NCBI GenBank assembly: GCA_025937895.1
Contig: JAICQL010000004.1
Coordinates: forward strand, 1 to 64,000
Length of the DNA: 64,000 nucleotides
Source: Polyangiaceae bacterium
GTDB lineage: Bacteria; Myxococcota_A; Polyangia; Polyangiales; Polyangiaceae
Reading direction: 5' to 3'
A model generated the notes under the pieces. It saw nothing but the letters and a program-made list of their open reading frames with translations. It did not search any database and was not told the DNA's origin. Shown piece by piece: positions 1 to 10,453 of the stretch. A program made the translations under genes and the position numbers. Positions within the stretch are counted from its first letter, which is position 1; each line of letters begins with the position of its first letter.

Positions 1-52
1 AGCTGAGTTGCAGAGCTGAGTTGCAGAGCTGAGTTGCAGAGCTGAGTTGCAC
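1..52. repeat. 13-bp tandem repeat, 4 copies, at left edge
   Basis: Four head-to-tail copies of the 13-mer AGCTGAGTTGCAG fill bases 1-52; the fourth copy ends in C instead of G. The array touches the window edge, so its full length is unknown. It is non-coding as far as can be seen. Confidence 0.9.
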
Positions 53-325
53 AGCCAGGTTTCACAGCAGGGTCCCCGGGGCCAGGTTGTTGGTGGCAAG
101 GTTCACGCCGCCAGGAGCATCCCATGCAGGTGGTCACGCCGAGGTTCTTCCCTGGCCCAGGTGCACCGCTCGTGACCTCGACACCGCCCTCGGGGCGATG
201 ACCAGTCCCTTGCAGTCACCTGCAGTTACTTGAAATGGCAACGGCGGCGCGCCAGCGGCGAGCCGCCCACCTGTCTCTATTGTCGGTCAGCCCCGCTGCA
301 CGTCAAGTAGATCTACGCAGATCCG
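53..325. other. Gene-free stretch upstream of the prfC stop
   Basis: Together with the 13-bp array this makes 325 bases without a supported gene. On the minus strand a short phrase (about 20 codons, reading DAPGGVNLATNNLAPGTLL then stop near base 61) looks protein-like, but an in-frame stop lies just upstream. It could be a decayed gene tail. Nothing else is recognisable. Confidence 0.4.
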
Positions 326-1909
<1,584 letters not shown>

Positions 1910-2020
1910 GTGCAGGGGTCGTTTCTGGCGAGACCGGCCCTTTGCGGGGCAGAGCCGGCGATGAGGATACAGGGCCTGGCAGGCAGCCGGGCGAGGCGGG
2001 CCAGACCAGACGGCTCGCGC

Positions 2021-3118
2021 TCAGAGCGCCAGCACGCCGGGGCAGTCTAGCGCCCCGAGGAAGGCCAGCAGCTGTGAGATTTCCGCATCGCTCAGCTGCT
2101 TGTCGATCATCTTCTGATCGAGATTGGGGTTTTTGAAGCCGCCGCCAGCCATGAAGCGCACCTGAGCCTCCAGCTTGGCCTGCGAGCCATCGTGACCGTA
2201 GGGGGCCGAGCGGCTGACGTTGCGCAGGGAGGGCGTCTTGAAGGCGGCCCAGTCCGAGGGGCTAGTGCTGACTTTCTGCCGGCCAGGGTCGACGGCTGCC
2301 CCTGGCTTGCCCTCCATGCCCATGCCCGTGTTGTGATAGGAGCCGCCCTCGGCCAGGTAGGCGTCGGAGAAGAACGGCGGCGTGTGGCAACCATTGCAGG
2401 CGGCCTTGCCTTGAAACAGCTGCAGTCCGGCTTTTTGCTCGCTGGTGAGCGCCTGGCTCTGGCCCGCCATGAAGCGATCATACGCCGTGTCGGCGCAGAA
2501 CAGCGTGCGCTCGTAAGCGGCGATGGCCTGTACCACCGTCTCTGCCGTGGCGCCATAGGCTGGAAACGCCGCGTCGAACAGCGCCCGGTACTCCGGGCTG
2601 GCACCGAGCTCTCTGGCCTTGGCCGAGAGATTCTCCTGTCCCACGCCCATGTTGTCGCCTGCCCATACCGCCTTGGCCTGAGCCTCCAGCGAGTCGGCGC
2701 GCCCGTCCCAGTACAGGCGCGGCAGGTACGCGACGTTCCAGAGGGTGGGGGCGTGGCGGGGGAGCGCCACGCTCTTGGCGCCGATGGCCAGCGGCTCGTG
2801 CCCACCGGTGCCGTCCTCATTCTGATGGCACGAGTAGCAGGAGCGGCTGCCATCGACCGACAGCGCCGGATCGAAGAAGAGCTTCTTCCCCAGCGCCACC
2901 TTCTGCGGGGTGGTCGGGTTATGGGCGGGGGTGCGCAGCGCGCCCAGCAGCTCTGGAGCCCGCGGCACGGGGGGCAGCGCCGGCGCAGCGGGCGCCGCGC
3001 TCGTGACAGGTGGCGGGGCGCTGCGCTGGGCAGCAGGCTCTTGCCTGTCGCAGGAGCAGAGCGCGAGCGAGCAGGCTGCAGCTCCCGAGCAGATCCCGAT
3101 GAGGACCGATGATCGCAT
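2021..3118 (-). CDS. Diheme cytochrome c peroxidase (MauG/CcpA family), exported
   Basis: Predicted periplasmic or lipid-anchored enzyme reducing H2O2 with electrons from cytochrome c. The 365-residue protein carries two heme c sites, CYSCH (residues 94-98) and CNGCH (241-245), in the order and spacing of the family. The N-terminus is hydrophobic and ends in a Cys-containing segment (LALCSC, about 18-23) followed by a Pro/Ala linker, suggesting a lipoprotein. An in-frame ATG 57 bases upstream exists, but the ATG at 3118 has a strong GGAGGTG eight bases before it, so this start is preferred. Substrate and physiological role cannot be told from the MauG-like relatives by sequence alone. Confidence 0.92.
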   Translation of the reverse strand: MRSSVLIGICSGAAACSLALCSCDRQEPAAQRSAPPPVTSAAPAAPALPPVPRAPELLGALRTPAHNPTTPQKVALGKKLFFDPALSVDGSRSCYSCHQNEDGTGGHEPLAIGAKSVALPRHAPTLWNVAYLPRLYWDGRADSLEAQAKAVWAGDNMGVGQENLSAKARELGASPEYRALFDAAFPAYGATAETVVQAIAAYERTLFCADTAYDRFMAGQSQALTSEQKAGLQLFQGKAACNGCHTPPFFSDAYLAEGGSYHNTGMGMEGKPGAAVDPGRQKVSTSPSDWAAFKTPSLRNVSRSAPYGHDGSQAKLEAQVRFMAGGGFKNPNLDQKMIDKQLSDAEISQLLAFLGALDCPGVLAL

Positions 3119-3126
3119 CACGTTCG

Positions 3127-3133
3127 CACCTCC
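3127..3133 (-). promoter_or_regulatory. Strong Shine-Dalgarno deciding the peroxidase start
   Basis: GGAGGTG on the minus strand, eight bases before the ATG at 3118. It separates the real start from the upstream in-frame ATG at 3175, which has no comparable site. Confidence 0.75.
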
Positions 3134-3258
3134 GCCTGCCGTTCTCCTAGCGCAATCCTGCGCGCGAGCAGGCATGCACTGGCCCGCAGTCGCGAATGAC
3201 CGCGCCGGCGCGCCAAAGGTCTGTTGCGCTGGAGCCGTGCCCCGCCGGGCGCTTGCGC

Positions 3259-3960
3259 CTACTGGCGGCGGCCCTTGAAGGAGTAGCTCAGGCTGCCGTC
3301 GAACTCCTGATCGCCGAGCCTCCCCGAGAGCGTGCCCTCCGCCGTCATGCTCAGCCGATCTCCCGAGAGGGTCACGGTGCCCGAGGTCATCTCCGCCTGG
3401 ATCGCGCCGTCACCCTCTGCCGTGAAGCAGGGCTGGCCACCGTCGAGCTGCGCCGAGTTGCCCTTTGCTTCCGCGGAGAGCTCACACAGATCGCTGCCGT
3501 CGGTGCTGTTGATGAGCACGATGCGCAGCTGCGTGGGCGAGTCGCTCTCGATGCGGATCTTGGCCTTCTCGTCGAGCTCCTCCCGCTCCGGCTGGCCCGA
3601 AATGCGGAAGACGGCCACGTCTCTGCCGGCGAACAGCCCCACGAAGGCCGGAGCATCCGCGCTCGCCGCCTTGTCGCTGTCGCTGACCTCCGAGACGTCC
3701 TCCAGGTTGGCCTCGCCATCGCTCTCTGGCTTCGCCTCTGCTTCTGCAGTGGCCGCGCTGGCCGCGGACTTGGGCGCAGGGCGGGGGCGTGAGGGCTTGG
3801 ATTTTGCGGCGCTGGGCTCTGCCTGCCTTGCGTTCTGCTCGGCGATGGCGAGCGGACCGAGCCCCAGCGGGGCGCTGCTCACCCTGGGCGTGCACCCCCA
3901 GCCGGCCGCCAGCCAGACCAGCGCAAGAGCCAGACCTTCGAGCGGCCGAAAAGAGAGCAT
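3259..3960 (-). CDS. Small secreted protein or lipoprotein of unknown function
   Basis: A 233-residue protein starting at ATG 3960, with a hydrophobic N-terminal segment ending in GWGC (about residue 23), compatible with lipid attachment though the -2 Trp is unusual. A Pro/Ala/Lys/Glu-rich spacer (about 40-95) precedes a beta-rich domain of about 130 residues with two cysteines. The reading frame stays open further upstream into purB, but the hydrophobic leader at 3960 marks the natural start. I do not recognise the domain. The gene lies 64 bases downstream of purB on the same strand and may be cotranscribed. Confidence 0.75.
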   Translation of the reverse strand: MLSFRPLEGLALALVWLAAGWGCTPRVSSAPLGLGPLAIAEQNARQAEPSAAKSKPSRPRPAPKSAASAATAEAEAKPESDGEANLEDVSEVSDSDKAASADAPAFVGLFAGRDVAVFRISGQPEREELDEKAKIRIESDSPTQLRIVLINSTDGSDLCELSAEAKGNSAQLDGGQPCFTAEGDGAIQAEMTSGTVTLSGDRLSMTAEGTLSGRLGDQEFDGSLSYSFKGRRQ

Positions 3961-4024
3961 GCTCGAGGATTTGAACCCAGGGGCCGTGATCGTCAAGCGG
4001 CTTGTTGGCCGACGGGCTGATGGA

Positions 4025-5458
4025 TCACAGCAGGCGCCCGGGCTGGTAGCTCGCGGCCTCGGGGCAGCGCTCGAGCCAGCGATCCACCTGTGCAAGAAAG
4101 TGAGCGACCTGGGCCTGGGCAGCGCCGGAGAGGGAGAGCGGTGCTCCCAGCGCCTGCTCGATCTGCGCGGTGGAGAGCGGCAGCGCCGGATCGGCGCCCA
4201 GGCGAGACACCAGATCGTTGTCGGCGACCCGACCGTGGCGCAGATCATCTGCCACCTGGATCGAGTGCTTCTGGATCAGCGAGTGCGCGCGCTCGCGGCC
4301 CAGCCCCGCGCGTGTGGCCAGGGTGAGCAGCTTGGTCACGCTCAGGAACGGCAGGTAGCGCGAGAGCTCGCGCGCGATGCTGGCGGGGAACGCGCCAAAG
4401 TCATCCAGCACGTGCAGCAGCGCCTCGAACAAGCCATCGAGTGCGAAGAACGCGTCGGGCAGCGCCACCCGGCGTACCACCGAGCAACTCACGTCACCCT
4501 CGTTCCACTGATCGCCGGCCAGCGCCTGCAGCATGCTGGCGTAGCCGCTCAGGATGGCGGTGAGGCCGTTGATGCGCTCGCACGAGCGGGCGTTCATCTT
4601 GTGCGGCATGGCGGAGGAGCCCACCTGGCCCTGCTTGAAGCCCTCGGTCACCAGCTCTTGCCCGGCCATCAGCCGCAGCGTCTTGGCCAGGCTGGAGGGG
4701 CCGGACGCCAGCTCGCGCAGGGTGTTGACCACCTGCAGATCGAGCGAGCGTGGATAGACCTGGCCCACGCTGTTCAGCACCTGCTTGAAGCCGAGGTGCT
4801 GGGCGACGCGCTGCTCCAGCTCTGCCAGCTTGTCGAAATCCCCGTCCAGCACGTCCAGCTGATCCTGCTGGGTGCCGACTGGCCCCTTCAGCCCGCGCAG
4901 CGGGTAGCCATCGATCAGGTGCTCCAGCGCCTGCACCGCCAGGAGCAGCTCTTCTCCCGCGTTGGCGAAGCGCTTGCCCAGGGTGGTGACCTGCGCCGGC
5001 ACGTTGTGCGAGCGCCCTACGATGGCCGTGTCGGCATGCTGTGACGCCAGGCTACCGAGGCGCGCCAGCGCTGCCACGGCCTGCTTGCGGATCGAGAGCA
5101 GCGCCGAGCGGATCTGCAGCTGCTCGACATTTTCGGTCAGATCGCGCGAGGTCATGCCGCGGTGGATCTGCTCGAAGCCGGCGAGCTCGCAGAACTCCTC
5201 GATGCGCGCCTTGACGTCGTGCCGCGTGCGCTCCTCGCGCGCCTCGATCGAGCGCACGTCGATCTGATCGATCACCCTGCGGTAGGCAGCGATGGCGCCG
5301 TCGGGGATGGCCACGCCGAGATCACGCTGGGCCTCCAGCACGGCGATCCAGAGCTGCCGCTCCAGCCGGATTTTATGCTCCGCCGACCACAGCTCTTGCA
5401 TGGGTGCGCTGGCGTAGCGCGCGGCGAGGACGTTCGGGATGACGCGGGGAGAGGCCAT
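4025..5458 (-). CDS. purB: Adenylosuccinate lyase
   Basis: Cytosolic homotetramer that splits SAICAR to AICAR and adenylosuccinate to AMP in purine synthesis. The 477-residue length is typical. Family marks are TSRD (103-106), GRSHNVPAQ with the acid His (about 151), and the fumarase/aspartase superfamily signature GSSAMPHKMN (280-289), whose Ser is the catalytic base. Start is ATG 5458. The gene is divergent from the HtrA protease gene, with 142 bases between them. Confidence 0.96.
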   Translation of the reverse strand: MASPRVIPNVLAARYASAPMQELWSAEHKIRLERQLWIAVLEAQRDLGVAIPDGAIAAYRRVIDQIDVRSIEAREERTRHDVKARIEEFCELAGFEQIHRGMTSRDLTENVEQLQIRSALLSIRKQAVAALARLGSLASQHADTAIVGRSHNVPAQVTTLGKRFANAGEELLLAVQALEHLIDGYPLRGLKGPVGTQQDQLDVLDGDFDKLAELEQRVAQHLGFKQVLNSVGQVYPRSLDLQVVNTLRELASGPSSLAKTLRLMAGQELVTEGFKQGQVGSSAMPHKMNARSCERINGLTAILSGYASMLQALAGDQWNEGDVSCSVVRRVALPDAFFALDGLFEALLHVLDDFGAFPASIARELSRYLPFLSVTKLLTLATRAGLGRERAHSLIQKHSIQVADDLRHGRVADNDLVSRLGADPALPLSTAQIEQALGAPLSLSGAAQAQVAHFLAQVDRWLERCPEAASYQPGRLL

Positions 5459-5600
5459 GAATCGGCCTCAACTACCCGAAGTCTGTCCAACAATCCAGCG
5501 CCACTCCCGCGCCCGGCGCCGGCGCGGGCCGCTGATTGCGCCGGGGCTGAAAGCCGCCCCGCGGGTTGACAGAGCCCGCAATCTCGCGGAATGAGAAGCC

Positions 5601-6905
5601 ATGTTGCGCTGGTGGCGAACCGGGCTGGGTGCCTTGATTGTGGTGGCGGTTTGCGTGATCAGCACCTGCCAGCACCGCAGCGCGGAGCGCATGGCGGAAG
5701 CAGATGAGACGGCGGAGGCTGAGCAGACGGCGCAGCCCGAGCAGACGGCGGAGCCCGAGCGCACGGCAGAAGCCCCGCAGTCACCCACCGCCAGCCTCAG
5801 TCCGGCGCCCGTACCCGCCCCCGGGGCACCAGCGCCTGCCCCTGGCGCGCCTGCGCCCGCTCCCGCGGTGCCCGTGCCCCCGCAGCAAGCCACCGCGGCT
5901 CCCGCCCCGATCGCGCCGCTCAGCGCCAACGCGAAGACGGAGGATGAGCGCAACTCCATCAGCGTGTTCGAGGCCGTGGCGCCCTCGACCGTGTTCGTCA
6001 CCAACAAGCGACGGGTGATCGACTTCTCGCGCCAGGTGACCGAGGTGCCCGCCGGCACCGGCTCCGGTTTCGTCTGGGACACCGAGGGGCACGTGGTGAC
6101 CAATCACCACGTGGTGCAGGGCGCGCAGTCCCTGTCGGTCACTCTGTTTGATCATCGCAGCTTCGAGGCGCGCGTGGTGGGGGTGGATCCGCACCGCGAC
6201 ATCGCCGTGTTGCAGCTGCTGGAGGCGCCCAACAACCTGCGGCCGATCCGGGTGGAGAAGGGGCTCGAGCTGTTCGTGGGCCAGAAGACGCTGGCCATCG
6301 GTAACCCCTTCGGCCTCGATCAGACGCTGACCACCGGCATCATCAGCGCGCTGGGGCGCAGCGTGCCCGGCCAGCGTGGGGTCACGATGCGTGACATGGT
6401 GCAGACCGACGCCGCGATCAATCCGGGTAACTCCGGTGGCCCGCTGCTCGACTCCAGCGGCCGCCTGATCGGCATGAACACCATGATCTTCAGCCGCAGC
6501 GGCGCCTCCGCGGGCATCGGCTTTGCGGTGCCGGTGAGCGCCATCATGCGCGCGGTGCCGCAGATCATCAAAGGCGGCAGGACGGGCCAGATCGGCATCG
6601 GCATCGTCATCGATCCAGACCGGCAGCTGGAGCGCACGTACGGCGTGGCAGGGGTGCTGGTGCTGCGTGTGCGCGCAGGCGGCCCGGCAGCGCGCGCCGG
6701 GCTGCGCGGCACCACCATGACTCGGCGCGGCGTCTCGTTCGGCGATGTGATCGTGGGCGTGGACGGTAAGCCTGTCAAAGACTTCGACGATCTGGCGACG
6801 ATCTTCGATGAGCACAACCCTGGCGACAAGGTCAAGCTGACCGTCCTGCGCGGCAACGAGAAGCTCACGGTACCGATCGAGCTGATGGTCTTGCCCTCGG
6901 AATGA
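5601..6905 (+). CDS. HtrA/DegP-type trypsin-like serine protease with PDZ domain
   Basis: Envelope quality-control protease. The 434 residues comprise an N-terminal membrane anchor (about 8-23), a Glu/Thr repeat stretch and Pro/Ala linker (about 30-110), a trypsin-like domain with catalytic His170 (TNHHVV), Asp200 (HRDIAVLQL) and Ser278 (NPGNSGGP), and one PDZ domain (about 330-430). The retained anchor suggests a membrane-bound periplasmic DegS-like enzyme rather than a soluble DegP, which usually has two PDZ domains. A patatin gene starts 13 bases downstream, so the two are probably one operon. Confidence 0.93.
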   Translation: MLRWWRTGLGALIVVAVCVISTCQHRSAERMAEADETAEAEQTAQPEQTAEPERTAEAPQSPTASLSPAPVPAPGAPAPAPGAPAPAPAVPVPPQQATAAPAPIAPLSANAKTEDERNSISVFEAVAPSTVFVTNKRRVIDFSRQVTEVPAGTGSGFVWDTEGHVVTNHHVVQGAQSLSVTLFDHRSFEARVVGVDPHRDIAVLQLLEAPNNLRPIRVEKGLELFVGQKTLAIGNPFGLDQTLTTGIISALGRSVPGQRGVTMRDMVQTDAAINPGNSGGPLLDSSGRLIGMNTMIFSRSGASAGIGFAVPVSAIMRAVPQIIKGGRTGQIGIGIVIDPDRQLERTYGVAGVLVLRVRAGGPAARAGLRGTTMTRRGVSFGDVIVGVDGKPVKDFDDLATIFDEHNPGDKVKLTVLRGNEKLTVPIELMVLPSE

Positions 6906-6918
6906 TGCGAGTGTTTTC

Positions 6919-7776
6919 GTGATCAAGCTGGTCCTGGAAGGCGGCGGCGCACGAGCCGCGTATTCAGCGGGGGTGGTGCACGCGCTGTGCAGCGAGGGCG
7001 TGTGCCCGCGCGTGGTCGTCGGCTGCTCCTCGGGCTCGATCAACGCAGCCTTCTGTGCCTCGGGGCAGACGGAGACGATGTGCGATCTGTGGGCCAACTA
7101 CGTCCCGGGCAACTACTTCATCAGCTGGCGGCGGCACCTCACGCCCTTCGCTCCACCCGGGCTGGCCATCGATGACATGCTCGATCGGGTGATGGTGGCG
7201 GAGGGGCGCTTCGACGTGGCGGCGGCCACGCGCGGCAACCCGGCGCTGTACGTGGCGGCCACCGACGTGGAGAGCGGCAAGGGTGTGCTGGCCCGGCCCA
7301 CGAAGGACAACGTGATCGAGTGGCTGCGCGCCTCGCTGGCCTTGCCGGTCGGGTACAACCGCATCGTGCGCATCGACGGGCGCGGCTATATCGACGGCGG
7401 GGTGGCCATGCCCGTGCCCTTCGACGAGCCGATCGACACCGAGCATGAGGGCCCGACGGTGGTGGTGCTGACCCGCAAGATGGATACGTCCAAGGCGCCG
7501 CCCAACTGGTGGGAGCGCATGTTCATCTGGTCCAGCGTGCCGCGTGCTGCCCGTTACGCCACCTTGCGGCAGCACGAGCTGCACAATGCGGTGATGGGCC
7601 GCCTGCGCGCCGCCGTGGGGCGCAACGAGGTGCTGCTCGTCAATCCACCGGATGAGCTGGCGCTCAAGCGCTTCACCCGCGACGCGCCCAGCCTGCGCGC
7701 CGGTATCGAGCTGGGCAAGCGAGTCGGGCAGAAGCTGGCGCGCGACCTGCGCGAGGCGGTGCCCGAGGTGGTCTGA
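6919..7776 (+). CDS. Patatin-like phospholipase
   Basis: Predicted serine acyl hydrolase with the Ser-Asp dyad of the patatin family. It shows the oxyanion loop EGGGARAAYSAG (7-18), nucleophile motif GCSSG with Ser37, and DGG with Asp159. The 285 residues are typical of the small bacterial single-domain form (YjjU-like). There is no signal peptide, so cytosolic or membrane-peripheral action is likely. Start is GTG 6919, only 13 bases after the HtrA stop. The pairing with an envelope protease suggests membrane maintenance, which is inference. It ends convergently with the next gene, with a GC-rich palindrome (7776-7787) spanning both stops. Confidence 0.92.
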   Translation: MIKLVLEGGGARAAYSAGVVHALCSEGVCPRVVVGCSSGSINAAFCASGQTETMCDLWANYVPGNYFISWRRHLTPFAPPGLAIDDMLDRVMVAEGRFDVAAATRGNPALYVAATDVESGKGVLARPTKDNVIEWLRASLALPVGYNRIVRIDGRGYIDGGVAMPVPFDEPIDTEHEGPTVVVLTRKMDTSKAPPNWWERMFIWSSVPRAARYATLRQHELHNAVMGRLRAAVGRNEVLLVNPPDELALKRFTRDAPSLRAGIELGKRVGQKLARDLREAVPEVV

Positions 7777-7785
7777 GCCCCGGGG

Positions 7786-9066
7786 CTAGCGACGGCGGCA
7801 GGCGAGCTCACAGCCGAGCTGGCCGCACGGCGTGCACTCCAGCGTGTCGTCGACCCCGCTGCCCCAGCGCTCGAGCGTGTCGTTGACGACCCCGGTCAGC
7901 GTGTCCCGGATGGACACGCCGACGTGCTGCTGGATGATGCTGCAGCGCTCGCCTCCAGACGTGAGCTGCACGTCCGCCTCGCTGTCCTCGATGATGGCAC
8001 CGTTGCTGAAGCTATCGGTGTGGCCGAGCGCCGTCTGATGGACTACCTGCCAGTAGCCGCTTTCGATTGCGGGCGGGGAGAGCGGGCTGAGCAGCGGCGC
8101 TACCGGGGTCTCGAGGCGCGTCTGTGCCTGGCCCGGCGACAGGAATGCAAAGCCATCGAACAGCTGGATGTTCCAGAAGCGGACCCTGGCAACGTATTCG
8201 CAGCGCTCCGGCGGATCGAGCAGCTCGAAGCTGACGCGCAGCGGCTCGCGCAGCCGGATCTCGCCACGCGCGGACACCTGCGTGTCCATGCCCAGCATGG
8301 GCGGCTCGAGCGCCATCTGCTGCGACTCCAGCACGATGCCGTTCACGGCGCAGCCCGGCTCGCCACCGGCACAGGTGCTGTCCGCACAGCGCCGGTATTC
8401 AAACGAGCCCACCCGGCCGTCGCGGCTGGGCAGGCAGAGTTGCTGGCCCTGCAGCGCGCCGTGCCGGTCTCGAAAGACCTCCGCTGCGATGTCCTCATAA
8501 CATGACCACTCGGGGCCGAGCTGACCGGGGTCGCCGCATTGGCCGCTGAGCGTCTCGCGGCAGGTGTTACCGGTACAGCGACCCCCCGCGCCCAGGAATG
8601 CGCACTGCGCGTGCGCTGCGCTCGCGGGCACGGGCGACAGCGGCCCAGCGAGGGCTTCCAGCGCTTCACCGCAGGCCTGCAGGCACTGTCGAGCGGGCGA
8701 GCCATCGGGGTAGCTACCGTACGTCTCGCACACCGCGTTCGGGTTGCCGCAGTCCGAAGCACTCTCACACGGCTGACTGCAGGTGCCGTTCAGGCAGCTC
8801 AGGCCACCGGTGCACTGCTCGTCAGCGCTGCAGGCGCGTGAAAAGCTGCTGGACGGCGCGGCGCTCGGATCCTGGCACAGTCCGGCCTGGCAGAGAAACT
8901 CGGGACCGAGCGCGCGGCAGTCGGAGGACTCACGACAGACGAGAAAGTGCGACTCGCTGTCGTTGCCGATAGCCGTCAGGTCCGTCGCGCGACCCGCGCA
9001 AGCTCCGCTGGATAGCAGCGCCAGCAGCGCGTAACCAGCAGCCCGGAAGCAGTTCTTACCTCGCAT
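7786..9066 (-). CDS. Cys-rich secreted lipoprotein of myxobacterial type
   Basis: The 426-residue product has a hydrophobic leader with a lipobox-like SGAC (about residues 22-25). The N-terminal half holds several short disulphide modules of the C-x4/5-DC-x-n-C-x3-C type (such as CRESSDC and CSADEQC) common in myxobacterial surface proteins. The C-terminal half is beta-rich and ends in another Cys cluster. The ATG at 9066 has GGAGG six bases upstream and is preferred over the upstream in-frame ATG at 9129. It overlaps the upstream gene by 11 bases, implying translational coupling. Molecular function is unknown. Confidence 0.82.
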   Translation of the reverse strand: MRGKNCFRAAGYALLALLSSGACAGRATDLTAIGNDSESHFLVCRESSDCRALGPEFLCQAGLCQDPSAAPSSSFSRACSADEQCTGGLSCLNGTCSQPCESASDCGNPNAVCETYGSYPDGSPARQCLQACGEALEALAGPLSPVPASAAHAQCAFLGAGGRCTGNTCRETLSGQCGDPGQLGPEWSCYEDIAAEVFRDRHGALQGQQLCLPSRDGRVGSFEYRRCADSTCAGGEPGCAVNGIVLESQQMALEPPMLGMDTQVSARGEIRLREPLRVSFELLDPPERCEYVARVRFWNIQLFDGFAFLSPGQAQTRLETPVAPLLSPLSPPAIESGYWQVVHQTALGHTDSFSNGAIIEDSEADVQLTSGGERCSIIQQHVGVSIRDTLTGVVNDTLERWGSGVDDTLECTPCGQLGCELACRRR

Positions 9067-10075
9067 CCCGTTCCTCCACGCCAGCCATGCCTTGCTCTGC
9101 GTCTGCCTGCACGTACTCTTCCTGCACAAATTGTCCCGCGTAGATGGTGACCGCCGAATACACGCCGGGGTGAGGGTGCTCGCGGTTGTAGTCCGCCACC
9201 CTCTGCCGCAGCTCCGAGCACTGGCTCCGGAAGCGCTTCAGCTGAGCGAGCGCCTCGGCCTCCAGCGGATGCCCGGGCCAGACGTCAAAGCTGTAGGTGC
9301 TGCCACCCACCGTCTCGCGCTCGGATGGGCCCGAGCGCAGGCGTGCGCCGATGGTGCGCACCAGCGCCTGAAAGTGATCGAAGACGGCCGCCTCCCAGCC
9401 CGTTGCAGCATCGCGCGGTATGAAGAATTGCTGCGCGGAGTATTGCTCACCTTGCGGCGAGGGCTGGCGAGAGATGCGGCCGCTCTCCACCAGGCGGGCC
9501 ACGCAGGCCTCCAGGCTCCCTCCGGGCACCAGCCGGCGCAGCTCCGCCATGCCGAGCGGCCCTTGCCGGTAGATGATCGCCCAGAGCAGCTCGTCGCTGT
9601 CCGCGCTGGCGCCGCTCAGCGTGCCGAGTTCGTCGGCGCTGGCGGCTCGATAGCCCGTGCCGTCGCCGCTGCCGGTGCGGAAGACCAGGCCGCTGTCGCA
9701 CAGGTCGTGCAACACGCCGCGCACCAGCTCCGGGTCATCGCGGTGGAAGCGCCGCAGCACCTCCGCGCGCAGCACCACCGCCGGGCTGCTCGTCTGCAGA
9801 TGCCGCAGCACGGCCTCCCACAGCGAGTGGCCGCGCTCCGTGGCGCCCTCCTCCAGGCGCTGGAGCTTGCGCAGGTAGGTGCGCAGGGCGAGCCCGAACA
9901 TGTCGGCGCTGACCTTGCGGCTCACGCCCTGGCGGCTGAGCTCCTGCGCCAGATCCAGGAAGACCTGGTTGGCCACATGTGCCAGCGGCGCCCGCACCCC
10001 CTGCGCCGTGGCCAGCTGCGCGATCAGGACGGTGGTCTGCCGGACGATGGAGTCGATCAAGAGTTGCAGGTTCAT
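9056..10075 (-). CDS. Conserved protein of unknown function, helical, possibly winged-helix
   Basis: A 339-residue soluble protein with no signal peptide. From memory, similar N-termini (MNLQLLIDSIVRQTTVLIAQ) recur in myxobacterial genomes, but I know no function. The middle part (about 75-200) looks like two helix-turn-helix or winged-helix units (HLQTSSPAVVLRAEVLRRF and IIYRQGPLGMAELRRLVPGG), so a regulatory or scaffold role is possible. Its 3' end overlaps the start of the Cys-rich lipoprotein gene by 11 bases, which argues that the two act together. Confidence 0.8.
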   Translation of the reverse strand: MNLQLLIDSIVRQTTVLIAQLATAQGVRAPLAHVANQVFLDLAQELSRQGVSRKVSADMFGLALRTYLRKLQRLEEGATERGHSLWEAVLRHLQTSSPAVVLRAEVLRRFHRDDPELVRGVLHDLCDSGLVFRTGSGDGTGYRAASADELGTLSGASADSDELLWAIIYRQGPLGMAELRRLVPGGSLEACVARLVESGRISRQPSPQGEQYSAQQFFIPRDAATGWEAAVFDHFQALVRTIGARLRSGPSERETVGGSTYSFDVWPGHPLEAEALAQLKRFRSQCSELRQRVADYNREHPHPGVYSAVTIYAGQFVQEEYVQADAEQGMAGVEERDAR

Positions 10076-10453
10076 GCACTGGCCGGAGCAGCGGGAGGGC
10101 AGCCACCGGGGGGCGGCATGCCTCGAAGACTAGGCTCCGCTCGCGGCCACGGGGAGTGGCAATCCTGACATGCCCGGTGGGCGGCGCGACCACCCCGGGA
10201 CCCCTGGTGTCGCCACGGCGCGGATCAGGTTGCTCCCGCGTTGATGTCGCCCTGCGAGCTCCTTTTCACTCGTCGAGCCGCAGCAGCTGCAGGTTGGTGA
10301 GCACCACGTGATCGGTGCCGGGCGTCTCGCTGACGATGCGGCGCAGCTCGGCGTAGTAGTCCAGCGGTCATCTCTCCTGACAGGCGTGGAAAAACCGTCC
10401 GCGCGGCGGCCCAGCATTTCACTGCGCACGCGCTCGAGCTATGAGGCCCGGCC
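10076..10453. other. Non-coding scar between a conserved gene and a dead integrase
   Basis: A stretch of 378 bases with no intact gene. It contains the orphan coding tail at 10266-10367 (annotated separately). No repeat, tRNA or attachment-site core could be recognised by eye. Confidence 0.5.
10266..10367 (-). pseudogene. Orphan C-terminal coding fragment
   Basis: 33 codons read PLDYYAELRRIVS, then ETPGTDHVV, then LTNLQLLRLDE and a TGA stop (10266-10268). The codon use and alternating hydrophobic pattern look like the true end of a protein, but an in-frame TGA (10368-10370) lies directly upstream and no start codon is available. It is probably the left-over 3' end of a gene deleted when the neighbouring integrase region was inserted or rearranged. 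The parent protein is not recognised. Confidence 0.5.

Noticed and set aside
3958-4040. tRNA-like T-arm (GGTTCAAATCC on the minus strand)
   Set aside because: The T-stem has a mismatch, no acceptor or anticodon stems fit around it, and it overlaps the start of the lipoprotein gene.
3332-5044. Long plus-strand open frame (570 codons) opposite purB
   Set aside because: It is antisense to two well-supported genes, has no domain signature and is rich in Arg/Gln/Ala as expected of a GC-driven shadow frame.
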